DNA of 36,380 bases from Lingula anatina. Taxonomy: Eukaryota; Brachiopoda; Lingulata; Lingulida; Lingulidae. A model generated the notes under the pieces. That model searched no databases and had not been told where the DNA came from. It was given only the letters and a program-made list of their open reading frames with translations. Positions 21,655 to 32,934 of the stretch are shown piece by piece (position 1 is the stretch's first letter; each line of letters opens with the position of its first letter). Location: assembly GCF_001039355.2 (NCBI RefSeq), contig NW_019775441.1:126001-162380 (forward strand), given 5' to 3'. A program made the translations under genes and the position numbers.

Positions 21655-24477
21655 CTTACTGTCAGTTGGTTGTTGTCAGTTGGTTGCGTTTTCACTGAAG
21701 TCTTTAATATAACATCTTTTTCATAAAATACGCAGCGACACTGTTGAATTGAATTTAGTCAGTACTTTGTTTACAGTATATCTTGAGACTTGCTTTATTT
21801 TCATTAGGATCATCGATATGAACCCCTATCGCGTGGTGACACTTGTTTAATCTTTCATGAGCATCGATCAGTCAAAAGAAACTGTCAAACGGAACACTTA
21901 AACGTTAACCGATAACGGTCTTTGGGCTGAAATCAATTTTTTCGTCTACACCGATTCAATCTGCTACCACCATCTGATCCGCTTGAGGGGCTCCTGTTCT
22001 CTGTGCATTTATCTTGTGAAAAATCAATCTGTCGCCCTTGTGGAGGGTACCTGTCCCCCCTGTATACTAGTGTGCATGGGCCACTGGGCAATTTGTGTGA
22101 TTTCATGAGCAATATGTGCGTGACTTGGCAGTATTGTTGATCGTGTGTGGTGTGGGGTAGCGGTATGACGACTGGACTAGCTACCTCTAATTTTTAAGTT
22201 AAAACAATTATAACAAAGTCCATTTAAGACCACGCAGTGCGTGCTCTCCGACTTTTTTTTTACTTACTGAAAAAATAGCCTGGTGCTACTCCCTAATCCT
22301 CTAAAGCATGCCCAGGTAAATAATTGGGCTTATAAGAATAATACATACTATTTTAAGCTTAGCTGTATTGTATATGCAGTATTGTTTATTATTGTATTGT
22401 AATAACACAATTAGGGTGTACCTCACCTGTAGTCATCTTTATTTGGTCTTATAATTCTGTATTGAATTCTGTCTTTACGTCATGTACAATCGTAAAAATG
22501 CATCCCAATTTATAGAGAATAGCCAGCATTGTGTTATTTTGCAAACCAAAACCAAAATCATAGATTGTGCATGCATATTTCTTTTTCTTTCGCGGCTTTC
22601 GTTATACGTGTATTTCTTTTTCTTCCTTGGCTCTTGTTGCGTATGTATTTCTTTTTCTTTCGTGGCTGCTTTCTTTTTCTTTCGTGGAGTCTGACTTGAG
22701 TCAAAATAGTTGTCGCCTACATTTGTAAATACAGGAAGTTCGAAGATGTTATGGCCTTCTTGGGGTCGTTTGTAGTTTACTCATTTCAAACTGACTAAAA
22801 TTACTATTGTTTATAGCAATTGTGTCACAGAGAAAATAAATAATACCATGTCTCAACTCTCACCTTTGTCACTGCACAAAGAAACTCTGATATAATACCT
22901 GCAATTCAGGGGGGAAAGCTACTGTACACAAATATAATTACTGTATCTTGCGGGACACAAAAACACGACAAAATGCCACCAATGTCTACCATATTACGTA
23001 TCAAGGAAGACAAACTAATGTTTCACTGACCGGAAAATTCACTGTCATACCTGTCCCCAAGCGGAAGACGGGTATTAACTGCGACCTGGCTTTTGGATAA
23101 ATGCATGAGCAAGACGCTTTCACATTTTTCACAATAGAGTGTGAAATCATCCACGCCCCGACCCGCTGCCTTTTTCATCAATAACAATGTATTTATCAAG
23201 GGCAGCTGTGGTGGGCAGCCCCCTGTAACCCCAGGGGTAATTACACCCCTCTTTAACCCTTGATTTAAAGGACCTCTACCCCCACCCACCCTTCCCAATG
23301 TAAGCCTAAAGTGGCAGGCACAATAGGCCTAGGTGGGATCTTAGATCGAGCGTTTGCCTCTAGGGCCTTGGTCTTAAATGTTAATAGACCCTATACAAAT
23401 AAGATTGTAATTAAACAGAACCACGATGCTTTACAACAGGACAAATGACTCGGGTTGTCTTCTTCACTCCTCTAATTGTAATTATAATACATAAAGGTGA
23501 GAACAATTTAGTGAACTCTTTAAATCTTCCAGTATAAAGACTGACAATGGTGTGCGCCGAGACAGGAGTGGTACCCTGTAGTCTGTTCCTCATCATTTCG
23601 TACTTTTGACATTCGTCCACCCTATTCTCACCGCACTTCTTCAAACCAAAACCAATCCTAGACATATTGGACCCCGGATTTCCATGCGTAGGGCTGCCAT
23701 TAATGTCTCATTCGGGTTAAAATAAACGCCCTGGCTTAAGAGCACGGTATAAGCTGTTTTAAAAACCGTTTACATATTTTTCTCTACATAAATCATATTT
23801 ATACATTTTGAGAAAGTTGATTAGAAGGTTGATTTGTCGATGAGGAAAGGTAAAAAAAAAATGTTTCCTACATTGGACCAACACATGTACCCCCCTGCCT
23901 CCTATCATTATGTCGGGTCTTCAGAGAGCACATTTATGACGATTTTTATCTACGGGATCAACATGTGACTAGCTGTAGCTTCTCTGCGTCCAGGTATGAA
24001 AGTTTTAAAAGTTAAACTCGTTCATGCACCATCATTTCATTCCTTAATTATGCACAGATGAACGCATGCGAGCGGCGTGGTCGTAGAGGCGAAGGGTATT
24101 TTCCCTCCAAACACCCAGGAGTTTTTTGCCCTGTTATATTTCTAATCTCATATTCTATCTTAGTGTTAATATCTAAATGATGATTTCATATTCTTCAAAA
24201 TTTCAGAACCAATGGGACGTACATGGTGGGAAATGCGGCGTATGCGGCGACCCCTGGCAAGGCCCTCGTGAAAACGAGGCTGGTGGGCTATACGCCACAG
24301 GAACCATTGTGCGGCAGTTTACAATGGGAGAGTATATGCCAATCGTGTTAGAAATAACAGCTCCACATAGAGGATGGTTTGAATTTAGGTAAATACTGGA
24401 AAAAGAAATTGGTTGCATTTTTGTCTTTTTGCAACTAATACACATACATGTACAGGTACTAAAAAGTAATTTTCGTC

Positions 24478-24509
<32 letters not shown>

Positions 24510-27500
24510 GTGATAAAATATAAGTTTCTGCAATGTTTGTCCTACGTGAAAAATAAATAAACTGATTTACAATCTGATAACACTTAATTATTATCAGTAA
24601 AAAAATAGATGAAATGAAATATGTATTTAAATAAAAAAATATGAGGATCACTATAGGTTATTGATATCAAACGTATCTTTTCGTCTTGTCCTAATATATA
24701 TATTGAACCTTATAAGTTTATAATTGGGACAAATTCTCCACAATTTTCTTCAGGCTGTGCCCACACAACGACCCCAGCACCCCGATCACCCAGGGGTGTC
24801 TGAACCAGTATAAACTCCCCATATACCTCCACGCCAACGGGACAACGGTCACCCGGTTCTACAGTTTGGAGACCATACCCGGCAGCGGGTGGACAGTGGG
24901 AAAGGTCTACATGCTGGCCAAACTGCCCGATTACGTCACCTGTACACAGTGTGTACTGCAGTGGAAGTGGCACACCGGTGAGTGGTGTGACGTCATATGC
25001 GGTGAAATGACGTAACGTTGAGCTGATCGAACTTAATGTAAACAAAATCAAAGCTAAATATGATGTCATATTTAGGAAAAAGACGCAATACTTACCTGAC
25101 CTTAATATAAATAAAGCCAAAGTGGTATGATAGAATTCTGAGATAATTTCGGAATTACCAGCAATGTGTTCAGATAAATACACTGTAGAATAACAGACAT
25201 GTCGGGGTCCAACATACAGAGTGGATAAGTAATACCCAAACTTCACAATTGCAAATTTTTAAACACAATATGTGATGTTCTTTAAGATGTTCTTAGATTC
25301 AAACCAACAAGACACCAAGTCTGATTTCCCAGCACCATACTTTATTTTCAAGTCTCCAGTATTCTCCCGAGATCACAACACACACAACACTGATATTCTC
25401 TAACACAATACTGAGCTACTGCACATTTACTACAATACAGAAAACCTAATTTCTAGAATTCAAAGTAGTATGACTGTGAATTCTACTGCGCTGTTGAGAA
25501 AAAGTCTCGTTCCGTGATGTCTTAATGTTGAATTTAAAAAATGTAAATCGGGATGGGACGGGTTTCACACATTATTCAGGGGCAGCCCCAAATTTAGCAA
25601 ACAAAACGAGATTTTTCTGTACCCTGCCTATTGCTGAAAATCTATCCACTATTATATGCGTCGGTTCGCAGAGCAAATGGCAAATAAATAAATAAATAAA
25701 TAAATAAATAAATCCTTTTCCAGGAAACAGTTGGGGAACAGACCCAGACGGGAACTCCTGTGTGGGCTGCGGCCCACAGGAAGAGTTCTACGGCTGCGCA
25801 GATATCGCTATCTATCCACCAGGACAAGGTACAGGAGGAGTCACATTGCCTGCGACACCAGCGCCAACCGGAACTGGAACAACTACGGGGGGAGCTACTG
25901 GATCCACTTCCGCACCACCGACAGGTTTGAGAATATTTTTATGTGGATTATAATTTTACTAGCAATGCAGTGAAAGTTCTTGAACGAAGTCAGCTGCAGT
26001 AACACAATTATAAAAACAGATAAAAAGAAACTGTACGACGTCAGAATGCACCTTTTTGCAAGAAAAAAAAACTAAACCACCTGTTACCCGTATAATTGTT
26101 AACTCACGTTATTTTGGGGACACATAGCAGGGGCGTGCTGCCACGTCGTCTGTCTTCTCAAATTGATCTAAACATTTCAGTTAAATATAGTAGTACTGAC
26201 TGACATCTTTTTATGAAATAGTCACTCAACAAACGAGGTACAAGTTAAACTGAACAATTTTGTTCAACTTATATGACCTACCTTAGATCTCTATCTATAC
26301 GGACATTGCCTTAACGTGCGTTCCTAACATTTTTATAGCTCCTGGTAACATGAAGGTGGGCTGCTGGTTTACCAACTGGGCACAGCACAGGTCGGATCTA
26401 GCTGCCAAATTCCTTCCGGAGGACATTGACGTCAACCTGTGCACTCACATCTACTACGCCTTTGCCAAGGTGGACAGAGGGACAAATGGGGAATTCACGG
26501 TCAAGCCTTACGAAGGCAATGACTTTGGTAATGCCGATCTTTTAATTTACCTCATTCTGAGGCAATCTTGAGATTGGTCTTAATTGCACCTAGTCCAGTA
26601 GAAATAAACTTGTATTTAATCAGACCACACGGGCACTGAACATAATGGTATACTGGGCGGTATTCCGTGGACGTGATTTGTGAAAGGTTCTTTTAATAAA
26701 CACGGGTAACCCCAACATGATTCAGAATACGGTTTGTCAAATATTCGTTCCTGCAAGTACCATTTTTAGATACGGTTAGTACATTTAATCTCCTAGTCCT
26801 AATGTACCGAGAATATTAGGGATCATTCCCAGACCCTAAGGTATTAACTGTGGATCGATCTATCTCAGAGGGAATTCTCGCTAAATTGCGATCATCTTAA
26901 GCGGCTTAGATGTTTGTCACGCCTACTGAAACTGCTATAGGCGTGCCAGACATCTAAGCCGCTTAAGGTGAAAGCAATTTAACGAGAAACCCCTAGGACA
27001 TGGATCGATCCTGTTAGATGTACCTGTTAGGTATGGGAACCCAGTCTTAATCACTATTTCAACATTACTGAATGTTTGTTCCAGAGCTGTACTCCCGAGT
27101 GATAGGTCTGAAACATTACAAGCCAACTCTTAAGGTCCTCCTGGCAGTCGGAGGCTGGACGCACGGTACGGCCGCCTTCAACGAGATGTCGGCCACCGCG
27201 GTGACCAGGGGTCAGTTCTTGAGGAACACCATCGCTTATTTGAGGCTACACGGGTTTGACGGTCTGGATTACGACTGGGAATATCCTGGAGTGGCCTGGC
27301 GAGGCAGTGGACCCGAGACCAAGCAGCAGTTTTCGGACCTGGTCAAGGTTTGACACGTTCATGTATAGCCTTTGTATTGTGGTAAACCCATTTCCGATGG
27401 TCGTGGGTTTATGCTTATTACCGGTGACGTGCGGAAACAGGGGCGGACCCAGAGCTATTTTCTGACAGTCTTCCAAATTATCTTTGTTGATTCACCCTCT

Positions 27501-30500
27501 AATTTTGACCGTCTTCCAACATGAAAAAATGGATACCCGTCAATGTAAACTTGAAAATCTGACCGTCTTCCAGAAGACCCAGAAGACGGCCTAAATCCGC
27601 CCCTGGGAAAGAGTAAACCGCGCATGCACGTCACCGAAATTGGGCATGAACCCACGACCCGCGGAATTTTTCTGTGGAAAGGGGAGTTAAGTATGTCGAT
27701 GCTTTTGCAATAAAAATTGAAGGGGAATGTAATTATCAATACACAAAAGTATACTGCAAAATGTTTGCTGTATGGTGACTTTTGTCTTAACGAGTAATTG
27801 CTACAAACATTGTCTATATAAACAGACCTCATTTAAATAAACTAATAACTTTTAACAAAACTCTGATTTTTTACCAGTAAACTATTGTAGGGACCAGAAA
27901 GACAGTCATTAAATTGATAAATCTTTTTTTATATTAACCAAGTAATGGTATCTTCATCTTACTTTACTTCTACATCTAGGAAACTCGATTGACATTCGAA
28001 AAAGATGCTACCGACACTGGAAAAGAGCGTTTGCTGGCAACAGCCTCCGTGGGAGTCAGTAGTTATATTGTTGAAGCAGGCTACGACATTCCTACCATGA
28101 ATACGTGAGTTTTGCCCAATGGTATGATTATTCCTGAATATTTATAAGGGTTTATTTATTTACTAAGACTTGTTTGAGCTTTCATAATATTATAATTTGA
28201 TAAAATCCGCGATAATGAACAATGGGGAAAGTGAATGGTTTGAAGTAAGTTCAATATATAGCGGTATTTGACAATGAAAGAAAAACATTACAGAATGAGT
28301 TGGTCATACGACAGACTTGTCTGTGGGAGGTTATCTCAGAATATGCACGTGACTTATTGCTCAGAAAGCTGGAAGTAGGGCAGGGCACAGCTCCTACCAT
28401 AAGTAACTTTTGGGGTACCCAAACAGTGTGACGAACGAAACAAAACAAAATCAAAGATTCATTCCATACCCCCTTGCCCAACATATTATAGTTGTCTTCG
28501 TCTACCGTTTTGTATTGAACAAGCGAAGGAAGGCAATAAATGATCTCCTCTCCAAACCCATATCTAAATTCTATATACTATACACTAGTGATGGGATTTT
28601 CTTCTTCTAACCTTACCTTCTTCCTTGTGAGCCGACCAAATTAATGGTTATAATTAGTGCTCGAACCACTCCAAACATATGCTGTTGGTGATATCTTTTC
28701 AGGTATCTTGACTGGACTAACCTGATGAGCTACGACTTACATGGCTCCTGGGAAGCGTTCCTTGGCCACCACACGGCGCTGTATGCGAGGTCGGATGAAG
28801 ATTCTACGCAGGCGCAGATAAATGTGGTAATTATTTACATAAGCACAGTCTATTGACGTACATGCACATATGTCACGAAAAGTTATATCCACTGTGACTG
28901 TGAATTTGAAAAATATAATGTTCAGGTAGGGAATTATACAAAAAATCCATGTCATGTCAATATTTCCATACCTTTATCTTCATTTTAAGGTTCATTCAAA
29001 TGAAAAAGATACTGAGTTTCAGTCCTCAGTGAATCGTACATGTGTATGATTTGAGTCTATGCCACTGTACAACGTCTCTATATTTTAGGACTTCGTTGTT
29101 CGTTATTGGATCAGTCAGGGATACGAATCTCAAAAACTTCTTCTCGGGGTCGGATCGTATGGTCGCACCTTCAGAATGGCGTCCGGATCCGGGTACAACT
29201 TGGGGGATGCCGCTTCCGGTGCAGGGAATCCTGGCCAATATACCGTTGAAGGTGGCCTACTGTCGTACTACGAGGTAATTGCTGATAAGTTTTTTCTCAT
29301 ACCGTTTTGCTTGATCAACTTGACAACAAAGCTTATGTCAGTTAAACCCATCATTTACATGTCAAAATATTTCTCAAAATTTATTTCAGTACACCCTGGG
29401 TTATTTGAGGGCTAGCATATATTTACAAAATAAGCTATTCGCGTTCTTTATTTCAAGGTGTGTAAAAACCTGGGTGAAGGCTGGACTAGAGCGTTCAACT
29501 ACGAGCACAAAGTTCCTTATGCCTACAACAGTGCCTCGCTGCAGTGGGTGGGCTATGATGACGTAGAAAGTATTGGATACAAGGTGAGTTGAGTACATGT
29601 ACTGTATGGGTAGTGAATGGAATCATCCAATATACCCTTAGACGAAACTCTCGGCATTGCTTGACGTCATACGAGACTAGAAAATAACTGGACTAAGCTT
29701 TAAGACCTTTAATTGTAACCATTTTTTAGCAGCAGTTTATTCAAATGAAATAGTGTGATTATTTTATACATGTGACATCGTTGACATAGCTTGTGTTTTA
29801 TACTTTAATTACATAGACTATCATATCTGGATTGGTTTTGATTGGAATTAGTCAAAGTTTTTCATGAATAGATTTTGATCGATTTTCAAGCTCAAGGGCT
29901 GCTGTGAGATTCGCTGGTCAATATCCCTAATTTCCCTTCAATGATGCAATCTCCAAGTACAATAGTGTGCAGACTGAGTGTGAAATTTTCTTCCGTCGTT
30001 CTAGGCTGACTTTGCGTGTAGACAGCAATTGGGCGGTGTTCACATGTGGGCAATCGACCTGGACGATTTCAAAAATGCCTTCTGTAACCAAGGAAACTAT
30101 CCATTGCTGACCGCGGTGAACACGCACCTCTCTCGGTGCAGCAGCGGCGTCACGGGAACACCGGTAGTCTCCACTACCGCACCCACAGCCCCTGTAAGCT
30201 CCACCACAGTGCCTACGGGGACTCCAGCTTCATCAGCAGGGACTCCAGCTACGTCGGCGGGGACTCCAGCGCCATCAGCAGGGACTCCCGCTACGTCAGC
30301 GGGGACTCCAACTACGTCAGCAGGGACTCCAGCTACGTCGACAGCGACCACTGCAGCACCTGGAGGTACTTTCCTTTATAAATATCTTTTGAATCAGTAT
30401 TAATTTCCTGTGGTCAAAATTGTTTTAAAGTTTTATGAATACTTTTCTTGAAACATATGTTTAAATATATGTGATTTTCCATTGATTATTTTTCCAGGTT

Positions 30501-31670
30501 CGATCATCATCATGACACCCTATCCTTATTAATCGGTTTATAATATAATATAATATAATATAATATAATATAATATAATATAATATAATATGATCTCATT
30601 CAAGGTCCGATCACCTGTTCATACGATGGTCAGTTCCATTCTGACCCTGAAAATAGCCAGTGTTACTACCAGTGCGGACACCAGAACCCCGTGCACTACT
30701 GCTGCGCAGAAGGCACATATTTCTGCCTGGCTGTCACAAACTGTAAATGGCTCAGCGAGCCGTGCCCCGGTGCTTCAAGCACAGGGACATCATCCACGGC
30801 GACCACGCCCGCGGCGCCTAGTCCCGGCACTTCTAGCACAGTCAGTACCACGGTAAAGGCTACGACTACCATGGAGCCGACTACTACCACAGTGCCTACG
30901 ACTACCACAGTGCCTACGACTACCTCAACACCAACAACTACCACAGAAGGTAAATTAAAAGACAACTGTGACAGTGTGATGAGAAGTTTCTGTATGACAG
31001 TTAAAATGTAACAAACTGCATGATTTCTGACAAATGACAACTAGATACATGATTGTATTGTGAATACGGGACTGAGTATGAATATTAGGGCATTTTAAAG
31101 ATTTCTTTTAAAACAAGTTACTAATTAATAACTAGCGTTCTTTGCAGTTCCATAAATCTGTTGATCGTCATTCAATTTTTCAAGCTCAGAAATTCCATAC
31201 GTATTTGAATTGCGTGTTTTAAGAAAAACATCACTCCTTTACATACTGTAAACAAGTGATCGATGTTATGTTATGCGTCCCGTACGATTTCTCCCCTGAG
31301 GTAAAAAATGATTTCGCAGCAGAAGTAGCAATTATATCATTTTATTTTAATAAAACCTCTCATTACAATGAAAAAGCAGCTCATCTTAGAACAGGTCACT
31401 GTAGAAAACGTGCAGATTACCAAAACACATGTAACGCCTTTTTAATCACCTATGCTTAAAATTTCTTTATTCTTTACGTGTTTTTTTTTTTTTTTCTTTT
31501 TAGGTGGTGCCGTAACCTGTGGCAACAGTCAGTTTATCCCTGATCCTACCAATAAACAATGTTACTACCAGTGTGCTCACAACGTACCCTATCGCACCTG
31601 CTGTGCACCGGGAACACACTGGTGTCAGCCACGAATAAATTGCATCTGGGATTGGGACACTTCCTGTTAA
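21423..31670 (+). CDS. Secreted AA15 LPMO - GH18 chitinase - CBM14 - CBM14 fusion protein, 889 aa, 13 exons
   Basis: Exons: 21423-21599, 24207-24388, 24754-24977, 25724-25924, 26339-26527, 27085-27347, 27980-28104, 28703-28826, 29089-29274, 29458-29583, 30005-30365, 30605-30949, 31504-31670. Borders are AG/GT, phases match throughout, and the total is 2670 nt. The ATG has A at -3 and G at +4. A 24-residue signal peptide ends in VHS, so the mature protein would begin HGRLYEPPGR, as LPMOs require. Modules: AA15 LPMO (25-~225), linker, GH18 (~267-644, catalytic DGLDYDWE with Glu390), Thr/Pro/Ser linker, CBM14 (724-773), linker, CBM14 (840-889). Predicted role: extracellular oxidative and hydrolytic chitin cleavage on a chitin-anchored chain. 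No predicted module is truncated. A possible poly(A) signal AATAAA lies at 32107-32112. The modules are certain by motif; that all 13 exons form one mRNA is inferred from phase continuity. Confidence 0.88.
21608..21654. repeat. (ATT)n microsatellite
   Basis: A trinucleotide run starting eight bases after the exon 1 donor of the LPMO-chitinase, at the beginning of its longest intron (2.6 kb). Confidence 0.9.
22578..22687. repeat. Pyrimidine-rich imperfect tandem repeat
   Basis: Four imperfect copies of TTTCTTTTTCTTTCGTGGCT-like units of uneven length in intron 1 of the LPMO-chitinase gene. They are strongly pyrimidine-biased on the plus strand. Confidence 0.7.
25682..25713. repeat. (AATA)n microsatellite
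   Basis: A tetranucleotide run ending ten bases before the exon 4 acceptor of the LPMO-chitinase gene. It occupies the usual branch-point region. Confidence 0.9.
26852..27011. repeat. Long foldback (palindromic) element in intron 5 of the chitinase gene
   Basis: Two arms of about 75 bp are imperfect reverse complements around a loop of about a dozen bases. The left arm starts GGATCGATC and contains CTTAAGCGGCTTAGATGT and CACGCCTA; the right arm repeats these in inverted order and ends GATCGATCC. It has no coding capacity. A transcript would form a long hairpin about 70 bases before exon 6. It is likely a foldback MITE. Confidence 0.85.
27438..27605. mobile_element. MITE-like non-autonomous DNA transposon, copy 2
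   Basis: A 168-bp relative of the element at 1326-1483 in the same orientation, with the same CAGGGGCGGA/TCCGCCCCTG ends. It is flanked by the direct repeat GGAAA (27433-27437 and 27606-27610). It inserted in intron 6, less than 100 bases after exon 6. Relative to copy 1 it carries an extra GACCGTCTTCC block before the right end. Confidence 0.8.
30218..30343 (+). repeat. Coding minisatellite: six 21-bp units in the GH18-CBM14 linker
   Basis: Six in-frame copies of a 21-bp unit beginning GGGACTCC and encoding the heptad GTPxxSA (x is mostly Ala/Thr/Ser/Pro). This makes a flexible linker rich in Thr and Ser that is likely O-glycosylated. Length variation between alleles is expected and would keep the frame. 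Confidence 0.9.
30538..30592. repeat. (TAATA)n pentanucleotide microsatellite
   Basis: About eleven TAATA units in intron 11, ending roughly twelve bases before the acceptor of the first CBM14 exon. The tract takes the place of a normal polypyrimidine tract, which may weaken that acceptor. Confidence 0.9.
30605..30949 (+). other. First CBM14 chitin-binding domain plus linker (exon 12)
   Basis: A phase 1-1 exon. Residues 724-773 hold a peritrophin-A type domain with the aromatic YYQC core. It has eight cysteines instead of the canonical six: an adjacent CC (752-753) and an extra Cys760. A Thr-rich linker follows, built on 18-nt repeats encoding TTTTVP (about 30873-30940). Confidence 0.87.
31504..31670 (+). 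other. Second CBM14 chitin-binding domain (exon 13, C-terminus)
   Basis: Residues 840-889 mirror the first CBM14 in length (50 residues from first to last cysteine) and in the eight-cysteine pattern, with CCAPGTHWC matching CCAEGTYFC. The last residue before TAA (31668-31670) is the final cysteine of the domain, so the protein ends exactly at the module edge. Confidence 0.87.
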
Positions 31671-32210
31671 TGGCGCATGCTCTGACGGTGTGTGAACCCT
31701 GCTCCTTGTCCATACCAGTGCATATAACTAATTCACCGGGAAAATGCGTCACCAAATTCTTTTGGGTGAATTTTATTTGTTGGTGACGTTTACCATGACC
31801 GATATTATATTTCAGTAACATAGGCGGTAATTCCTAAGGCCTCGTTTGTACAAAACAGGGTCTTAAAAGGACCTTGTTGCAACTTTACACATATACACCG
31901 GTGTGAAACAGGGACGAAACTGTGAAAGGATTTTTCTTCATAAAATGTTAGAATGATCCGGAATCATTCTCAATTTTTTAACTGCTCATACCAATCGTAA
32001 AACAATCATTTAACAAACAATCGGCATACGTTTTATAACTTTAACATTCTAGTCCTGCCATGACAGATAATCATCATTGTTATCTTATTGAACCTTTTAA
32101 CCCATTAATAAAGCAATATATCTTACAAATATCATACAGCTATTTTTATTAAATATTCTACTCCTAATTATTTGTTTTAAAAAACAATCTATGTGACATA
32201 TCTGGAACGT

Positions 32211-32370
32211 CCTGTAAGATAATATTTAGTCTGGGCGTGCCTTGAGACATCCTGTAGGATAAGAATTGGTCTGGGCGTGCCTTGCGACATCTTGTAGGAT
32301 AATAATTGGCCTGGACGTGCCTTGGGTTATCCTGTAGGATAATGTTTGATCAGATTGTTTCTTGGGACAG
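32211..32370. repeat. 40-bp tandem minisatellite, four copies
   Basis: Units start CCTGTAAGAT or CCTGTAGGAT (third unit CTTGTAGGAT) at 32211, 32251, 32291 and 32331, an exact 40-bp spacing. Each continues with an ATTGGTCTGGGCGTGCCTTG-like core. The last unit is more diverged. Confidence 0.88.
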
Positions 32371-32828
32371 CTGTAGAGCCTAAACCCCATTTTTTTTCTA
32401 TAAAAGAATTAAGATCTCGTTTCTTCCCATAAATATGAACAGATGAAAAATAGATATTTTTTGCACGACACTTGTCGCATATATGTTAGATAATAAGCAT
32501 TCATTTAAAAAACTGAAGATAGATCGTTTTGGGGATTACAAACATTGTTAGAAAAAGTGATAACTTTAACATAAACCCAAGTTTGTCTGCTTAACAAAGA
32601 TACGTCACATTACTCAGCCACCAATTTAATGCCCTTTATACAGATATAATCATGACCTCATTCTTCTTAAATTTTCTTTTCATTCTTTTCTTCTATATAC
32701 CCTAGGTTCTAGATTTCCGGTATTGCCAGCTCGATCTTGATTTCATATATAACCCATAGTAGCAATACCAGGCTCTAGCGAACAGTGGCAACTCGGGGGC
32801 GTTTTTCTTCAAAATTCTGCCTGGGGCG

Positions 32829-32934
32829 CTTCCATATTTGGAAGTCACACGTCACAGCTGTATCCGCCTGGATCCATATTTGGAAGTCATAAGTCTCGTA
32901 CGTCACAGGTTTGGCCGCCTGGAGCTGCCTTTCC
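32829..32934. repeat. Imperfect two-copy tandem duplication
   Basis: The string TCCATATTTGGAAGTCA occurs twice, each time followed by ACGTCACAG and GCCGCCTGGA-like sequence. The second unit carries about eight extra bases. No coding or transposon signature is seen. Confidence 0.65.

Larger units (their letters stand above)
21423..25924 (+). other. AA15 lytic polysaccharide monooxygenase module (exons 1-4)
   Basis: The copper-binding histidine brace is readable: His25 becomes residue 1 after signal cleavage (HGRLYEPPGR), and the second histidine is His113 in ITAPHRGWFEF. The AA15 cysteine block GGKCGVCGD (residues 66-74) and the closing block CGPQEEFYGCADI (210-222) are present; the latter supplies the axial aromatic candidates Phe216/Tyr217. 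Family knowledge: AA15 enzymes cleave chitin or cellulose oxidatively using copper and O2 or H2O2. Chitin is the likelier substrate here, given the attached chitinase and CBM14 modules. The module ends in a Thr/Gly/Pro linker (to ~261). Confidence 0.9.
26339..30365 (+). other. GH18 chitinase module (exons 5-11)
   Basis: Ordered GH18 landmarks are all present: MKVGCWFTNWAQ at the first strand, VLLAVGGW (342-349), GFDGLDYDWEYP with the catalytic acid Glu390 and the assisting aspartates Asp386 and Asp388, MSYD (462-465), GVGSYGRTF in exon 9, and GGVHMWAIDLDDF (609-621). An intact DxxDxDxE motif means that, unlike chi-lectins, this module should be catalytically active. The last exon runs into a Thr/Pro/Ser linker. 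Confidence 0.92.

Noticed and set aside
23023-23298. Minus-strand 91-codon frame in intron 1 of the LPMO-chitinase
   Set aside because: Its VDDFTLYCEKCESV segment looks protein-like, but there is no recognisable domain, splice support or codon pattern; it may be part of an old repeat.
24710-25246. 178-codon minus-strand frame
   Set aside because: It overlaps AA15 exon 3 on the opposite strand; the plus strand carries the LPMO motifs and the splice sites.
30097-30351. 84-codon minus-strand frame of Val/Ala/Gly repeats
   Set aside because: It is the antisense shadow of the coding minisatellite in the GH18-CBM14 linker.
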